From Alteriqipengyuania_B sp035481675 (GTDB taxonomy: Bacteria; Pseudomonadota; Alphaproteobacteria; Sphingomonadales; Sphingomonadaceae): a stretch of DNA of 64,000 nt. A program made the translations under genes and the position numbers. The DNA lies in NCBI RefSeq assembly GCF_035481675.1, contig NZ_JAYJJW010000001.1, positions 1,116,001 through 1,180,000 on the forward strand, read 5' to 3'. Below are positions 51,248 to 59,922 of this stretch, in pieces. The notes beneath the pieces were generated by a model that saw only the letters and a program-made list of their open reading frames with translations, was not told the origin of the DNA and did not search any database. The stretch's first letter is position 1, and the number at the start of each line of letters is the position of its first letter.

Positions 51248-51657
51248 CCGTCAGGCAGGCCGGCGCCATCCTGATCGACGGGCGCGTGCTGCTGATCGAA
51301 GGCCCGGCGGGCAGCGGCAAGTCCACCCTCGCCCTCCAGTTGCTCGACCGCGGCGCGACGCTGGTGGGCGATGACGGCATCACGCTCAGCGATCTCGGCG
51401 AAACCCTGTGGGCCGCGCCTCCGCCCAATACCGCCGGCCTGATCGAATTGCGCAATGTCGGCCTGGCCCGAAAACCCGTCGGCGAAGGACCAGTTGCGCT
51501 GGTGCTGACCCTTACCGCAGAGGCCCCGCGTTTCGTCGATACAGCCGGCGGGATCGACCTTCTCGGCCGCTGCATCCCCCACCTCCTGTTCGACCCCGCG
51601 ATCCCGGCGGCGGCCATCCGGGCGGAGCATGCGCTCGCCCGCTACGGCCTTGCCTGA
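51244..51657 (+). CDS. hprK: HPr kinase/phosphorylase, short alphaproteobacterial form
   Basis: A 137-residue protein containing only the catalytic C-terminal domain of HprK (full-length Gram-positive HprK is about 310). The Walker A loop IEGPAGSGKSTLALQLLDRGATLVGDDGI is present, then a VARKPV-like segment, LARKPVGEGP. It phosphorylates HPr on a serine and can reverse this. ATG overlaps the chvG stop. The association with ptsH, EIIA and chvG is the usual alphaproteobacterial one. Confidence 0.88.
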   Translation: MTVRQAGAILIDGRVLLIEGPAGSGKSTLALQLLDRGATLVGDDGITLSDLGETLWAAPPPNTAGLIELRNVGLARKPVGEGPVALVLTLTAEAPRFVDTAGGIDLLGRCIPHLLFDPAIPAAAIRAEHALARYGLA

Positions 51658-51734
51658 AGCCTGTCCTCGTTCGGAACAGCGTCGCCACTTCGCCCTTCCA
51701 TTTCGCCGCCAAGGCGCGCAAGCCCGCCCTCCCC

Positions 51735-52658
51735 ATGGTGTCCGATTCGACAACCGCCCCGGCTGCCCAGCCGATCCTCCTCGTCACCGGACTGTCCGGC
51801 GCCGGCAAGACCACGGCCCTGCGCGAGCTGGAGGACCTGGGCTGGGAGACCATCGACAATTTCCCCATCCGCCTGCTTAAGAACCTCGTCTCCGGCAAGG
51901 AAGCGGACGAGCATCGTGCCCCGCTTGCCATCGGCTTCGACGCCCGCACCCGCGGCTTCGTGCCGGCCAAGATCATCGAGCTGGTCAAGACGCTGTCGAC
52001 GCGGCCCGATCTCGAAATCTCCACCCTCTACATCGACTGCGACGATGCGGAGCTGGAACGGCGGTATAACGAGAACCGTCGCCGCCACCCGCTGGCGGAC
52101 GGCGTGCCGGTGACCGAAGCCATCGGCATGGAGCGCGAACTGCTCGCCCCGCTCAGGCGCTGGGCCGACCTCGTCATCACCACGACCAAGCTCAGCACGA
52201 ATGCGCTGCAGGAAACGATCCGGGAGCGTTTCGCCGGGGCCACCGAAGATGCGATGGTCGTCACCGTGACCAGCTTCGGCTTCGCCCGCGGGATGCCGCC
52301 CGTCGCCGACCTCGTCTTCGACATGCGCTATCTCGACAATCCCCACTGGGTGGAGGGGCTGCGCGAACAGACGGGGCTGGACGAAGCGGTGGCGCGGCAC
52401 ATCCAGGCGGACCCGGCTTTCGATGAAACCTTCCCGCAGATGTGCCACCTCGTGCTCGATTTGCTGCCGCGCTATCGCGACACCGGCAAACGCTATGCCA
52501 CCATCGCCTTCGGCTGCACCGGCGGGCGCCATCGCAGCGTCTATTCGGCCGAGCGGATGGCCGCCGCCCTGCGCGACGAGGGGTTCGAGCCCACCGTCGT
52601 CCACCGCAACCTCGGCTCGCGCGCGGCAGGGCTGGTAGAAGGCAGTTCGAGCCTGTAA
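51735..52658 (+). CDS. rapZ: RapZ/YvcJ-family nucleotide-binding protein
   Basis: A 307-residue protein. P-loop LVTGLSGAGKTTALRELEDLGWETIDNFPIRLL at the N-terminus; C-terminal domain with DLVFDMRYLDNPHW, YATIAFGCTGGRHRSVYSAERMA and a Glu/Ser tail. In E. coli RapZ binds GlmZ RNA and controls GlmS; in alphaproteobacteria the role is not settled. The frame is open upstream to hprK, and other starts are possible. It follows hprK with a 77-base gap. Confidence 0.9.
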   Translation: MVSDSTTAPAAQPILLVTGLSGAGKTTALRELEDLGWETIDNFPIRLLKNLVSGKEADEHRAPLAIGFDARTRGFVPAKIIELVKTLSTRPDLEISTLYIDCDDAELERRYNENRRRHPLADGVPVTEAIGMERELLAPLRRWADLVITTTKLSTNALQETIRERFAGATEDAMVVTVTSFGFARGMPPVADLVFDMRYLDNPHWVEGLREQTGLDEAVARHIQADPAFDETFPQMCHLVLDLLPRYRDTGKRYATIAFGCTGGRHRSVYSAERMAAALRDEGFEPTVVHRNLGSRAAGLVEGSSSL

Positions 52659-52734
52659 TGGCCGCCGCTTCACCTTCCAGCCAGCAAGCCCGCGATAGGC
52701 TTTGGCCATGCAGATTGACGAGTGCGCGTAACCG

Positions 52735-53139
52735 ATGATCGGTCTAATCCTGGTAACCCACGGCCGCCTGGCCGAAGAATTCGTCGCCGCGATGGAACAC
52801 GTGGTCGGCGGGCAGGACCGCGTCGCCACCGTGTGCATCGGGCCGGAAGACGATGTGGAGGAACGGCGGCAGGACATCCGCACCGCGATCGGCAAGGTCG
52901 ACATCGGCGACGGTGCGATCATCCTCACCGACCTGTTCGGCGGCACGCCCTCCAACCTCGCAATTTCGCTGCTGGAGGCGGGCCGCGTGGAAGTGGTTGC
53001 CGGTATCAACCTGCCGATGCTCATCCGCCTGGCCGGCGCGCGCAAGAACCTGTCCATCGGCGAGGCGGTCAAGGCGGCACGCGATGCCGGGCGCAACTAC
53101 ATCACCGTGGCTAGCGAATTCCTCGCGGCCGAGGCATAG
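52735..53139 (+). CDS. PTS system mannose-type EIIA component
   Basis: A 134-residue EIIA of the mannose superfamily. The phosphorylated His is in ILVTHGRLAEEF (His9), and VVGGQDRV...DGAIILTDLFGGTPSNLAI is the family pattern. Alphaproteobacteria often have this EIIA with HPr and EI(Ntr) but no sugar transporter, so it probably works in regulation. The first enzyme PtsP is not in the window. Confidence 0.9.
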   Translation: MIGLILVTHGRLAEEFVAAMEHVVGGQDRVATVCIGPEDDVEERRQDIRTAIGKVDIGDGAIILTDLFGGTPSNLAISLLEAGRVEVVAGINLPMLIRLAGARKNLSIGEAVKAARDAGRNYITVASEFLAAEA

Positions 53140-53167
53140 TCCGCTGCCGAGGGGGAACCACGCAGCC

Positions 53168-53449
53168 ATGGCCGACACCGCAAGCGAACGCGTCGTCATC
53201 GAAAATGTGAAGGGCCTGCACGCCCGCGCCAGCGCCAAGTTCGTCGGCGCGGTCGCCGGCCTGCCCGATGGCACGCAGGTGACGGTCGAGAAGGACGGGG
53301 TTTCCGCAGGCGGCGGTTCGATCCTCGGCCTGATGATGCTGGGCGCGGCTAAGGGCGACGAGGTGACGATCACCGTCGCCGGCCCGGAAGCGGACGTCGC
53401 GGTCATGCGGCTCGTCGGCCTCGTGAAAGATCGCTTCGGCGAAGATTGA
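53168..53449 (+). CDS. ptsH: Phosphocarrier protein HPr
   Basis: A 93-residue HPr. The active-site His is in NVKGLHARASAKFV (residue about 19), and the regulatory serine target of HprK lies in AGGGSILGLMMLGAAKG, a close match to the family SILGLM segment. It receives phosphate from EI(Ntr) and donates it to EIIA. Start ATG lies 28 bases after the EIIA stop, with GAGGGGG upstream. Confidence 0.93.
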   Translation: MADTASERVVIENVKGLHARASAKFVGAVAGLPDGTQVTVEKDGVSAGGGSILGLMMLGAAKGDEVTITVAGPEADVAVMRLVGLVKDRFGED

Positions 53450-53460
53450 GGCGAAGGGCC

Positions 53461-54270
53461 ATGCGCCGCGAAATCACCGGTTTTTCCAATCCGACGGTCA
53501 AGTACCTGCGGTCCTTGCGCGACAAGAAGTACCGCCGGCGCCAAGGGCGTTTCCTCGTCGAGGGGCTGCGCCTGCTCACCGATGCGCGCGAAAGCGGGCG
53601 CCTCCCGGAAATGCTGGTGATGGCCAGGGGCCGCGATGCGCATCCGCTGCTGGACGAGCTGGAACGCGCGGTGGATGCGGGCGGCGGCGAGGTGATCGAG
53701 ACCACGCCCGATATCCTTTCCAAGATCACCGGCAAGTCGAACGCCCAGGCGGTCGCGGGCGTGTTCGCGGAGTGGGACACCTCGCTCGCGCAGATCGACC
53801 GCACCGCCGCGCCGATCTGGCTGGTGGCGCAGGCGCTGCGCGATCCCGGCAACCTCGGCACGATGCTGCGCACCTGCGACGCGGTGGGTGCCGGCGGGCT
53901 GATCCTGGTCGACGATTGCGCCGATCCGTTCAGCGTGGAGGCCGTGCGCGCAAGCATGGGCGCCGTCTTCACCCAAGCCATCGCCCGCGCCACATGGGGC
54001 GAATTCCTGCCCTGGCTGCGAACGGGCGATGGCCAGCTCGTCGCCGCGTCGCTGCGCGATGCCGTGCCCTATCGCGGCGCGCCGTATGCGGCGCCGTGCT
54101 TCCTCCTCGTCGGCAACGAGTCGCAAGGCCTGCCCGAAGCCTATGAAGCCGCCTGCGACCTGCGCGTCACCATGCCCATGCGCGGCCGCGCCGACAGCCT
54201 CAACGCCGCCATCGCCGGCGCCGTGCTCGCCTACGAAGTGCTGGCGGGTTTGGGTCTGGACAGTGTTTGA
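53461..54270 (+). CDS. TrmH/SpoU-family RNA 2'-O-methyltransferase
   Basis: A 269-residue SPOUT enzyme. N-terminal RNA-binding part (NPTVKYLRSLRDKKYRRRQGRFLVEG, typical of the RlmB/TsnR-like group), then the knot domain: LRDPGNLGTMLRTCDAVGAGGLIL, SMGAVFTQAI and FLLVGNESQGLPEA, MPMRGRADSLNAAIAGAVLAYE. Likely methylates a 23S rRNA ribose, although tRNA cannot be excluded. ATG 53461 chosen; a TTG 15 bases upstream overlaps ptsH. The stop overlaps the next start (GTG 54263). Confidence 0.9.
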   Translation: MRREITGFSNPTVKYLRSLRDKKYRRRQGRFLVEGLRLLTDARESGRLPEMLVMARGRDAHPLLDELERAVDAGGGEVIETTPDILSKITGKSNAQAVAGVFAEWDTSLAQIDRTAAPIWLVAQALRDPGNLGTMLRTCDAVGAGGLILVDDCADPFSVEAVRASMGAVFTQAIARATWGEFLPWLRTGDGQLVAASLRDAVPYRGAPYAAPCFLLVGNESQGLPEAYEAACDLRVTMPMRGRADSLNAAIAGAVLAYEVLAGLGLDSV

Positions 54271-54919
54271 CGGTATTCGGGCCGAAGCGGAGCGCCGCAA
54301 CACGGTGCTCTGGAACCTCGTTGGAAAAATCGATGAACAGTGCGACAACACGTGGCTTGCGTGGGACGCCCTTACGTCGGACGTAAAAGAACTCGGTTCT
54401 CGGGCACACGACCTTTGGCCTGAGGACCCAGCTGCGTCGCTAGCACTTTACGAGGAAGCTGGGGCCGGAGGACATCCTTATGCCATGGTCTGGGCCGGAT
54501 GGTGTTTTACCATCGGCAACGCGGTTCGACCTGACCACGACCGCGCGCACGAATTTTTCTCGCAAGCGATGAGCGCCGGATCGTGGATGGCGACCACCTA
54601 TCGGGCTCGTCTGTACGACCGGCAAGAGAAGCGGGACCTGGCGTTGGGGCTGCTAGAAGACGGCGTGAAGGTGGACCACCTCGCCTCATATTTCTGGTTA
54701 GCCTGGTTGCGCTGGAGATACGAGCCCACTCGCAAGACGGCGCAAGCGATCCGACCCTTTCTCGATCACGCGATCCGCGACGGACACCCCGGCGCCCGTT
54801 GGCTGTTGGCAAAGCTCATGATGCGCGGCCAATACGGCCTGCGCAGGATTCCGGAAGGAATGCGGAACGCAGCTAAGCTATCAGCCGAATGCGCTTTGAT
54901 CGCGCAGCAGGAAACATAG
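54263..54919 (+). CDS. Sel1-like repeat protein, hypothetical
   Basis: A 218-residue protein starting at GTG 54263, overlapping the methyltransferase stop by eight bases. Repeated helix pairs such as ASLALYEEAGAGGHPYAMVWAGWCF, RAHEFFSQAMSAGSWMATTYRARLY and AIRPFLDHAIRDGHPGARWLLAKLM resemble Sel1/TPR repeats. No signal peptide. Composition is lower in GC than its neighbours. Sel1 proteins mediate protein-protein contacts; partner unknown. The GTG start is inferred from the frame limits. Confidence 0.65.
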   Translation: MFDGIRAEAERRNTVLWNLVGKIDEQCDNTWLAWDALTSDVKELGSRAHDLWPEDPAASLALYEEAGAGGHPYAMVWAGWCFTIGNAVRPDHDRAHEFFSQAMSAGSWMATTYRARLYDRQEKRDLALGLLEDGVKVDHLASYFWLAWLRWRYEPTRKTAQAIRPFLDHAIRDGHPGARWLLAKLMMRGQYGLRRIPEGMRNAAKLSAECALIAQQET

Positions 54920-55061
54920 AATTCGGGAGGGCAAGCGCACTGTCGCTGCTCGCTCCTCCCATCGCCGCCCATCGCAGGTTCATCGAAATCCCCCTTTGCT
55001 TGCCTTTCCCCATCCTGCACCACCGCCAGTGCGACGACAAGCACGCCCGGGAGAGCCCGCC

Positions 55062-55784
55062 ATGAACCGCCTTGCCGCCACCATCGCCCTTGCCGCGCTG
55101 GCCCCGTTGCTGTGGGCCTGCCCGCCCAAGCCGCCCGTCAGCTACCTACCGAAAAGCCCGGAGGCCTCCACCGCTTTCGGGCAGGAACCGGCGTGGACGC
55201 TGACCATGGACCGGGAGCGCTTCTCCTTCGCCAGCGAGGAGCTCGGCATCGCGCGCAGCGGCACGTGGGACACAGCGGAAGAGGTCGCCTTTCGCAGCTG
55301 GCGCTATGCCATGGAAGACATCGTGGTCGATTTCCTGCCAGGTCACTGCACCGATCCGGTGGACGGGCAGCGCTATTACAACGCATATCGCGTGACGGTG
55401 GACGGCCGGGATCTGCGCGGATGCGGCGGCGCGAGCCTGCCGCCGGCCGACCTTGCGGGCAGCAGCTGGCGCGGCGACAAATGGATCGGGACCCACGGCG
55501 ACCGCCGCGACTTTGCCGGCTCGCTCGCCTTTGCCGGCGGGCGGGTGACCGGCAGCACGGGATGCAACCGCATCGAGGCGGATTACAGCGTTGCAGGCAG
55601 CATCATGACCGTCGGCCCCATGGGCGTCACCGAAATGGCCTGCAGCGGCGACATCGCGAAAAACGAGGCCGCGATGTTCGACATCCTGCGCAGCGGTCCG
55701 GTGATCGGCTTCGATGGGGACGGCAACCTCGTCCTGTCGCAGCCGAGCACGGGCCGCAGCTTGACGTTTCGGCCGGCCGGGTAA
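55062..55784 (+). CDS. META-domain lipoprotein (HslJ-like)
   Basis: A 240-residue protein with signal MNRLAATIALAALAPLLWACPP (lipobox LLWAC). The C-terminal 90 residues are a META domain: GSLAFAGGRVTGSTGCNRIEADYSV and VGPMGVTEMACSGD, with the conserved GxxGCNxxxG and MxxTxMAC motifs. The N-terminal half, with FGQEPAWTLTMDRERFSF, resembles the COG3650 type of domain. Envelope-stress or metal-related roles are known for such proteins, but none is certain. Convergent with rmuC, five bases apart. Confidence 0.88.
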   Translation: MNRLAATIALAALAPLLWACPPKPPVSYLPKSPEASTAFGQEPAWTLTMDRERFSFASEELGIARSGTWDTAEEVAFRSWRYAMEDIVVDFLPGHCTDPVDGQRYYNAYRVTVDGRDLRGCGGASLPPADLAGSSWRGDKWIGTHGDRRDFAGSLAFAGGRVTGSTGCNRIEADYSVAGSIMTVGPMGVTEMACSGDIAKNEAAMFDILRSGPVIGFDGDGNLVLSQPSTGRSLTFRPAG

Positions 55785-55788
55785 CGCT

Positions 55789-57192
55789 CTACTCCGCCGC
55801 TTCCCGCCCCTCGCCGCTGGCGTCTTCGATCCGCGCTGCGTCCTCGGCGTTATAGCGCGGGGTTGCTTCCACCTTCGGGACTTCCTCGATCTGGCGCTTG
55901 CCGATCTCGATGCCGCGTTCGGCGAGGCGGCGGCCTGACGTGAGCACGTTGCGTTCGAAACTGCCGACGAACTTGTTGTAATTGTTGACCGCGGTTTCCA
56001 GCCCGCCGCCCACGCGCTTCATGTGTTCGGCGGCCACGGCGAGCCGGTCGTAGAGCTCCGCCCCGGCCTTGCCGATCTCCACCGCCTCGCGCGCGATCGT
56101 GTCCTGCCGCCAGACCTGCGCCACGGTGCGGGCTATGGCGACGAGGTTTGTGGGCGTCGCCAGCAACACCTTGTTGTGAAAGGCAAAATCCCACAGGTCG
56201 GGATCCGCCTCCAGCGCGGCGGCGACGAAATGTTCGCCGGGGACGAACATCACCACGTAATCGGGCGCTTCGTCGAACTGGCTCTGGTAGCTCTTGGTGC
56301 CGAGCGTCTGAACATGGCCGCGCATCGATTTCGCGTGCATTGCCAGCTGCCGGCGTTTCTCGTCATCGTCGTCCGCCTCGAACGCGGCCTGATAGGCGTT
56401 GAGGGAGACCTTGGCGTCGATCACCAGCTTCTTCTGCCCCGGCACGTTGACGATGGCATCGGGGCGCAGCCGGCCCTCGTCCGTGTCCATCGAATGTTCG
56501 AGGATGAAGTCGGTGTGTTCGGCCAGGCCCGCCTGTTCCAGCACGTTCTGCAACGCCCGCTCGCCCCAGCGCCCGCGCGCCTTGGGGGCATTCGTCAGGC
56601 TGTTGCCGAGCCGCTGCGCTTCCTTGCGCACCTCCTCCTGCGAAACGCGCATCCCCTCGATCTGCTGGTGCAGGCGAGAGAAAGCATCGGCGCGCTGCCG
56701 CTCCAGCGTGCCGACCTGTTCCTCGTATTTCTGCAGCCGGTCGTTCACGGGCTTGAGGAGGTTGGCGACCGCTTCGGTGTGCTTCGCCTCCGCCTCGCCC
56801 AGCCGCGTGGTCGCTTCGGTGCTGAAGCGTTCGCGCGCAGCCTCCAGCACCTTGGCGCCGGTGTTCTCGAATTCCTTGAGCAGGTTGGCGCGACTTTCTT
56901 CCAGCAGGCGCTTCTGCTCCGCGAAGCCGGCGGCCTGCGCTTTCAGCCCGGTGAGCTCGTCACGCGCGGCATCGAGCCGGGCGGCGAGATCGTCTGCCCG
57001 CGCGGCGCGTTCGGACATGGTGGCAAGCTCCGGCGCCATCGCCTTCGCCCGCTCGTCCGCGTCGGCCGCGCGCGCTTCGGCCGCGCCGTGCCGCTCCTTC
57101 CACTCCGCAATCGGGCGGGAGCCGGCGAACCAGCCGATCCCTCCCCCGATAAGCAGGGAAAGCAGCGCGACGATCAGCAGGGTGACTTCCAT
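55789..57192 (-). CDS. rmuC: DNA recombination protein RmuC
   Basis: A 467-residue protein with one N-terminal helix (VTLLIVALLSLLIGGGIGWFAG), a coiled coil (residues 35-160, rich in Glu/Ala) and the RmuC nuclease-like domain (QRLGNSLTNAPKARGRWGERALQNVLEQAGL, RPDAIVNVPGQKKLVIDAKVSLNAYQ, SQFDEAPDYVVMFVPGEHF). RmuC limits inversion of short inverted repeats. The K-x-x-Asp-x-K motif VIDAKVS is intact. ATG at 57192. Confidence 0.93.
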   Translation of the reverse strand: MEVTLLIVALLSLLIGGGIGWFAGSRPIAEWKERHGAAEARAADADERAKAMAPELATMSERAARADDLAARLDAARDELTGLKAQAAGFAEQKRLLEESRANLLKEFENTGAKVLEAARERFSTEATTRLGEAEAKHTEAVANLLKPVNDRLQKYEEQVGTLERQRADAFSRLHQQIEGMRVSQEEVRKEAQRLGNSLTNAPKARGRWGERALQNVLEQAGLAEHTDFILEHSMDTDEGRLRPDAIVNVPGQKKLVIDAKVSLNAYQAAFEADDDDEKRRQLAMHAKSMRGHVQTLGTKSYQSQFDEAPDYVVMFVPGEHFVAAALEADPDLWDFAFHNKVLLATPTNLVAIARTVAQVWRQDTIAREAVEIGKAGAELYDRLAVAAEHMKRVGGGLETAVNNYNKFVGSFERNVLTSGRRLAERGIEIGKRQIEEVPKVEATPRYNAEDAARIEDASGEGREAAE

Positions 57193-57287
57193 GCGCGGAA
57201 CATATTCGGAACGCGAGCCCTTGCCAAGCGCCGCGGCGGAACCAATCCCCCGCCCCGTTCGCTCCCCAGTCGAAGAGGAGAAAACAC

Positions 57288-57686
57288 ATGTCGATCAAGG
57301 AAATGATTTCCGAACACCCGCAAGTGGGCGCCGATTACAACGAACAGCTGGGCGAGGCGATCAAGCATGCGATGTACGGCGCGGCGATCATGAACAGCTG
57401 CGCCGATGCCTGCAGCGCGGAGCCGGGCGACATGTCGCGCTGCATCCGCCTGTGCAGCGATGCGTCCGACGCCTGCACCGCCTATTATCGCATCGCCAGC
57501 CGCCGCACCGCGGGCAACGTCACGGTCATCAAGTCGCTGTCCGAAGCGGTCATCATCGCCTGCAAGGTCTGCGCGGAAGAATGCGCGAAGCACGACAACG
57601 CACACTGCAAGCGCTGCGAGCGGATGTGCCGCGAAGTGGTGGAAGACGTGGTCAAGGCGCACGAGGGCATGGTCGAAGCGGCCTGA
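57288..57686 (+). CDS. Cysteine-rich DUF326 four-helix protein (copper-binding type)
   Basis: A 132-residue protein with 11 cysteines in helical pairs (NSCADACSAEPG, RCIRLC, ACTAYY, ACKVCAEECAKH, CKRCERMC). The Cx3C arrangement on helices is that of the four-helix copper-storage (Csp) and DUF326 proteins. No signal peptide is present, so it would be cytosolic (Csp3-like). AGGAG precedes the ATG. No copper pump or regulator is adjacent. Copper binding is inferred. Confidence 0.85.
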   Translation: MSIKEMISEHPQVGADYNEQLGEAIKHAMYGAAIMNSCADACSAEPGDMSRCIRLCSDASDACTAYYRIASRRTAGNVTVIKSLSEAVIIACKVCAEECAKHDNAHCKRCERMCREVVEDVVKAHEGMVEAA

Positions 57687-57705
57687 CCTGAACCGCGACA
57701 CAAAC

Positions 57706-57740
57706 AAAAAGCCCCGCCAGAAACGGCGGGGCTTTCTTGT
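57706..57740. terminator. Bidirectional terminator between DUF326 and def
   Basis: AAAGCCCCGCC pairs with GGCGGGGCTTT, with T-tracts on either strand (TTTCTTGTT plus, TTTTTGTTT minus). Confidence 0.85.
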
Positions 57741-57764
57741 TAGTCCATCTGGGAGCCTACGTCG

Positions 57765-58331
57765 TCACGCGGCGCGGCGAAGCTTCTCCAGCTTCTTGAG
57801 CGCCATCTTGCGCTTCAGCTTGCTCAGGTGGTCGATAAACAGGATCCCTTCGAGGTGGTCCATCTCGTGCTGCAGGCAGGTCGCCAGCATGCCTTCGATG
57901 TCTTCCTCGTGGCTATTGCCGTCCAGGTCCTGGTAACGCACCCGGCAGGTCGCGGGGCGTTCGACGTCGGCATAGATGTCCGGCACCGACAGGCAACCTT
58001 CCTGGTATGCCGCCATCTCATCTGCCGGGGCGAGGATTTCGGGATTGATGAAGACCAGCTTCTCGTTGATCACGGGGTAATGTTTGTGCCCGCACTCGCC
58101 GTCGCCGCAATCTTCGGGCTCGGCGGTCTCGTCGGGTCGCTGCAGGTCGATCACCAGCACGCGCTTGGGCACGCCCACCTGGATCGCGGCAAGGCCGATG
58201 CCGTGCGCGGCATACATGGTTTCGAACATGTCATCGACGAGCAGCTTGAGCTCGTCATCGAACTCGGTGACGGGTTCGGACACGGTCTTCAGCCGGGGGT
58301 CCGGCACTTCGAGGATTTCGCGGATAGCCAT
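57765..58331 (-). CDS. def: Peptide deformylase
   Basis: A 188-residue metalloenzyme that removes the formyl group from nascent proteins. Motif 1 GIGLAAIQVG, motif 2 EGCLSVP (metal Cys) and motif 3 QHEMDHLEG (two His and Glu) are all intact. An unusual acidic, Cys/His-containing insertion, EPEDCGDGECGHKHYP, lies at residues 73-88 between motifs 1 and 2. fmt is close by (58.9-59.9 kb) but on the other strand and separated by recR. Confidence 0.95.
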   Translation of the reverse strand: MAIREILEVPDPRLKTVSEPVTEFDDELKLLVDDMFETMYAAHGIGLAAIQVGVPKRVLVIDLQRPDETAEPEDCGDGECGHKHYPVINEKLVFINPEILAPADEMAAYQEGCLSVPDIYADVERPATCRVRYQDLDGNSHEEDIEGMLATCLQHEMDHLEGILFIDHLSKLKRKMALKKLEKLRRAA

Positions 58332-58363
58332 GCGGGGGCAGATAGTCGCTCGCCGCGGGGTTT

Positions 58364-58960
58364 TCAATCCACCGGCCGCCGCGCGCGCAATGCCTGGGCG
58401 AGCGTGCCTTCGTCGAGGTAATCGAGCTCCCCGCCCACCGGCAGGCCATGGGCCAATTGCGTGATGCGGACGGGTTTCCCCTCCAGCCGCTCGGCGATGT
58501 AATGGGCGGTCGTCTGCCCTTCCAGCGTGGCGTTCATGGCGAGCACGATCTCGTCGATGCCGCCCTGCTCGACCCGCTGCATCAGGCTGGCGATGTTGAG
58601 ATCCTCCGGCCCCACACCGTCGAGCGCGGAAAGCTTGCCGCCCAGCACATGGTAGCGCCCGGTGAACAGCCGCGCCCGGTCGAGCGCCCACAAGTCCGCC
58701 ACGTCCTCCACCACGCACAGGCTGCGGGAATCGCGCTTCGCATCGGCGCAGATGCCGCACGGGTCGGTGGTGTCGACATTGCCGCAGGTCGAGCATTCGA
58801 CCAGCCGCTCGCCCACTTCGGCCAGCGCCTCGACCAGCTGCGGCAGGGCGCTGTCGCGGCGCTTCACCAGCCACAGCACCGCCCGACGCGCACTGCGGGG
58901 CCCCAGCCCGGGAAGCCGTGCCAGCGCGCCGGTCAGCCGTTCGATCTCTTGCGATGCCAT
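58364..58960 (-). CDS. recR: Recombination mediator RecR
   Basis: A 198-residue protein. Helix-hairpin-helix (ALARLPGLGPRSARRAVLWLV), Cys4 zinc finger (CSTCGNVDTTDPCGIC at residues 57-72), Toprim domain (LCVVEDVADLWALDRA, YHVLGGKLSALDGVGPEDL, EIVLAMNATLEGQTTAHYIAERL) and a Walker-like C-terminus. Works with RecF/RecO in gap repair. ATG at 58960; longer frames upstream overlap fmt. dnaX, often adjacent elsewhere, is not here. Confidence 0.95.
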   Translation of the reverse strand: MASQEIERLTGALARLPGLGPRSARRAVLWLVKRRDSALPQLVEALAEVGERLVECSTCGNVDTTDPCGICADAKRDSRSLCVVEDVADLWALDRARLFTGRYHVLGGKLSALDGVGPEDLNIASLMQRVEQGGIDEIVLAMNATLEGQTTAHYIAERLEGKPVRITQLAHGLPVGGELDYLDEGTLAQALRARRPVD

Positions 58961-59013
58961 GGGCCGGGAGATAGGGCCGCGAACCTCGATTGGCAAAAAC
59001 AGAAACACACGCA

Positions 59014-59922
59014 ATGCGCATCATCTTCATGGGAACGCCCGATTTCGCGGTGCCGAGCCTCACGGCCCTCGCCCGCGCCAATCACGAAATCGTGTGCGTC
59101 TACACCCAGCCCCCGCGCCCGGGCGGGCGGCGCGGCAAGCAGCTGACGAAGACGCCGGTCCATGTCGAGGCCGAGCGGCTGGGCATCGAAGTGCGCCACC
59201 CCGCCAGCCTGAAAAGCGCCGAGGCGCAGGCGGAATTTGCCGCGCTGGAGGCGGAACTGGCGGTGGTCGCGGCCTATGGCCTGATCCTGCCGCAACCCAT
59301 CCTCGACGCGCCGACGCGCGGTTGCATCAACGTCCATGCCAGCATCCTGCCCCGCTGGCGCGGTGCCGCGCCGATCCAGCGCGCGATCCTGGCCGGCGAC
59401 GAGGGCACCGGCATCACGCTGATGCAGATGGAAGCCGGTCTCGACACCGGCCCCATGCTGGCCACCGTGCGCACGCAGGTGGAGGACAAGACCGCGGGCG
59501 AACTGACGGACGAACTCGCACAGCTGGGCGCGCGGCTGCTGGTCGGCCAGCTGGAGGACCTCGATGCGCTGCGCCCGATCACTCAGGAGGATGAGGAGGC
59601 GACTTACGCCGCCAAGATCGACAAGGCAGAGGCACGAATCGACTGGGGCGCGGAGGCCGCAACAGTGCTGCGGCAGGTGCGCGCCTTTACCCCTGCCCCC
59701 GGCGCGTGGTTCATGCTGGGCGAGGACCGGGTGAAGCTGCACGCGGCCGAACTGGCGCAGGGCACCGGCGCGCCGGGCGAAATCCTCGACCAAACCATGA
59801 CCATTGCCTGCGGCACGGGCGCAATCCGCCCGCTGCGCCTGCAAAAGGCAGGCAAGCCCGCTATGGAGGTGGACGAATTCCTACGCGGCAATGCGGCAGA
59901 GCCCGGGACGCAGCTTTCTTGA
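59014..59922 (+). CDS. fmt: Methionyl-tRNA formyltransferase
   Basis: A 302-residue enzyme that formylates initiator Met-tRNA using 10-formyl-THF. MRIIFMGTPDFAVPSL, VYTQPPRPGGRRGKQLTKTPVH, and the catalytic NVHASILPRWRGAAPIQRAIL are diagnostic; the C-terminal OB domain ends EPGTQLS. Start at ATG 59014, the family start. Overlaps truA by four bases (TTGA). Confidence 0.97.
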   Translation: MRIIFMGTPDFAVPSLTALARANHEIVCVYTQPPRPGGRRGKQLTKTPVHVEAERLGIEVRHPASLKSAEAQAEFAALEAELAVVAAYGLILPQPILDAPTRGCINVHASILPRWRGAAPIQRAILAGDEGTGITLMQMEAGLDTGPMLATVRTQVEDKTAGELTDELAQLGARLLVGQLEDLDALRPITQEDEEATYAAKIDKAEARIDWGAEAATVLRQVRAFTPAPGAWFMLGEDRVKLHAAELAQGTGAPGEILDQTMTIACGTGAIRPLRLQKAGKPAMEVDEFLRGNAAEPGTQLS

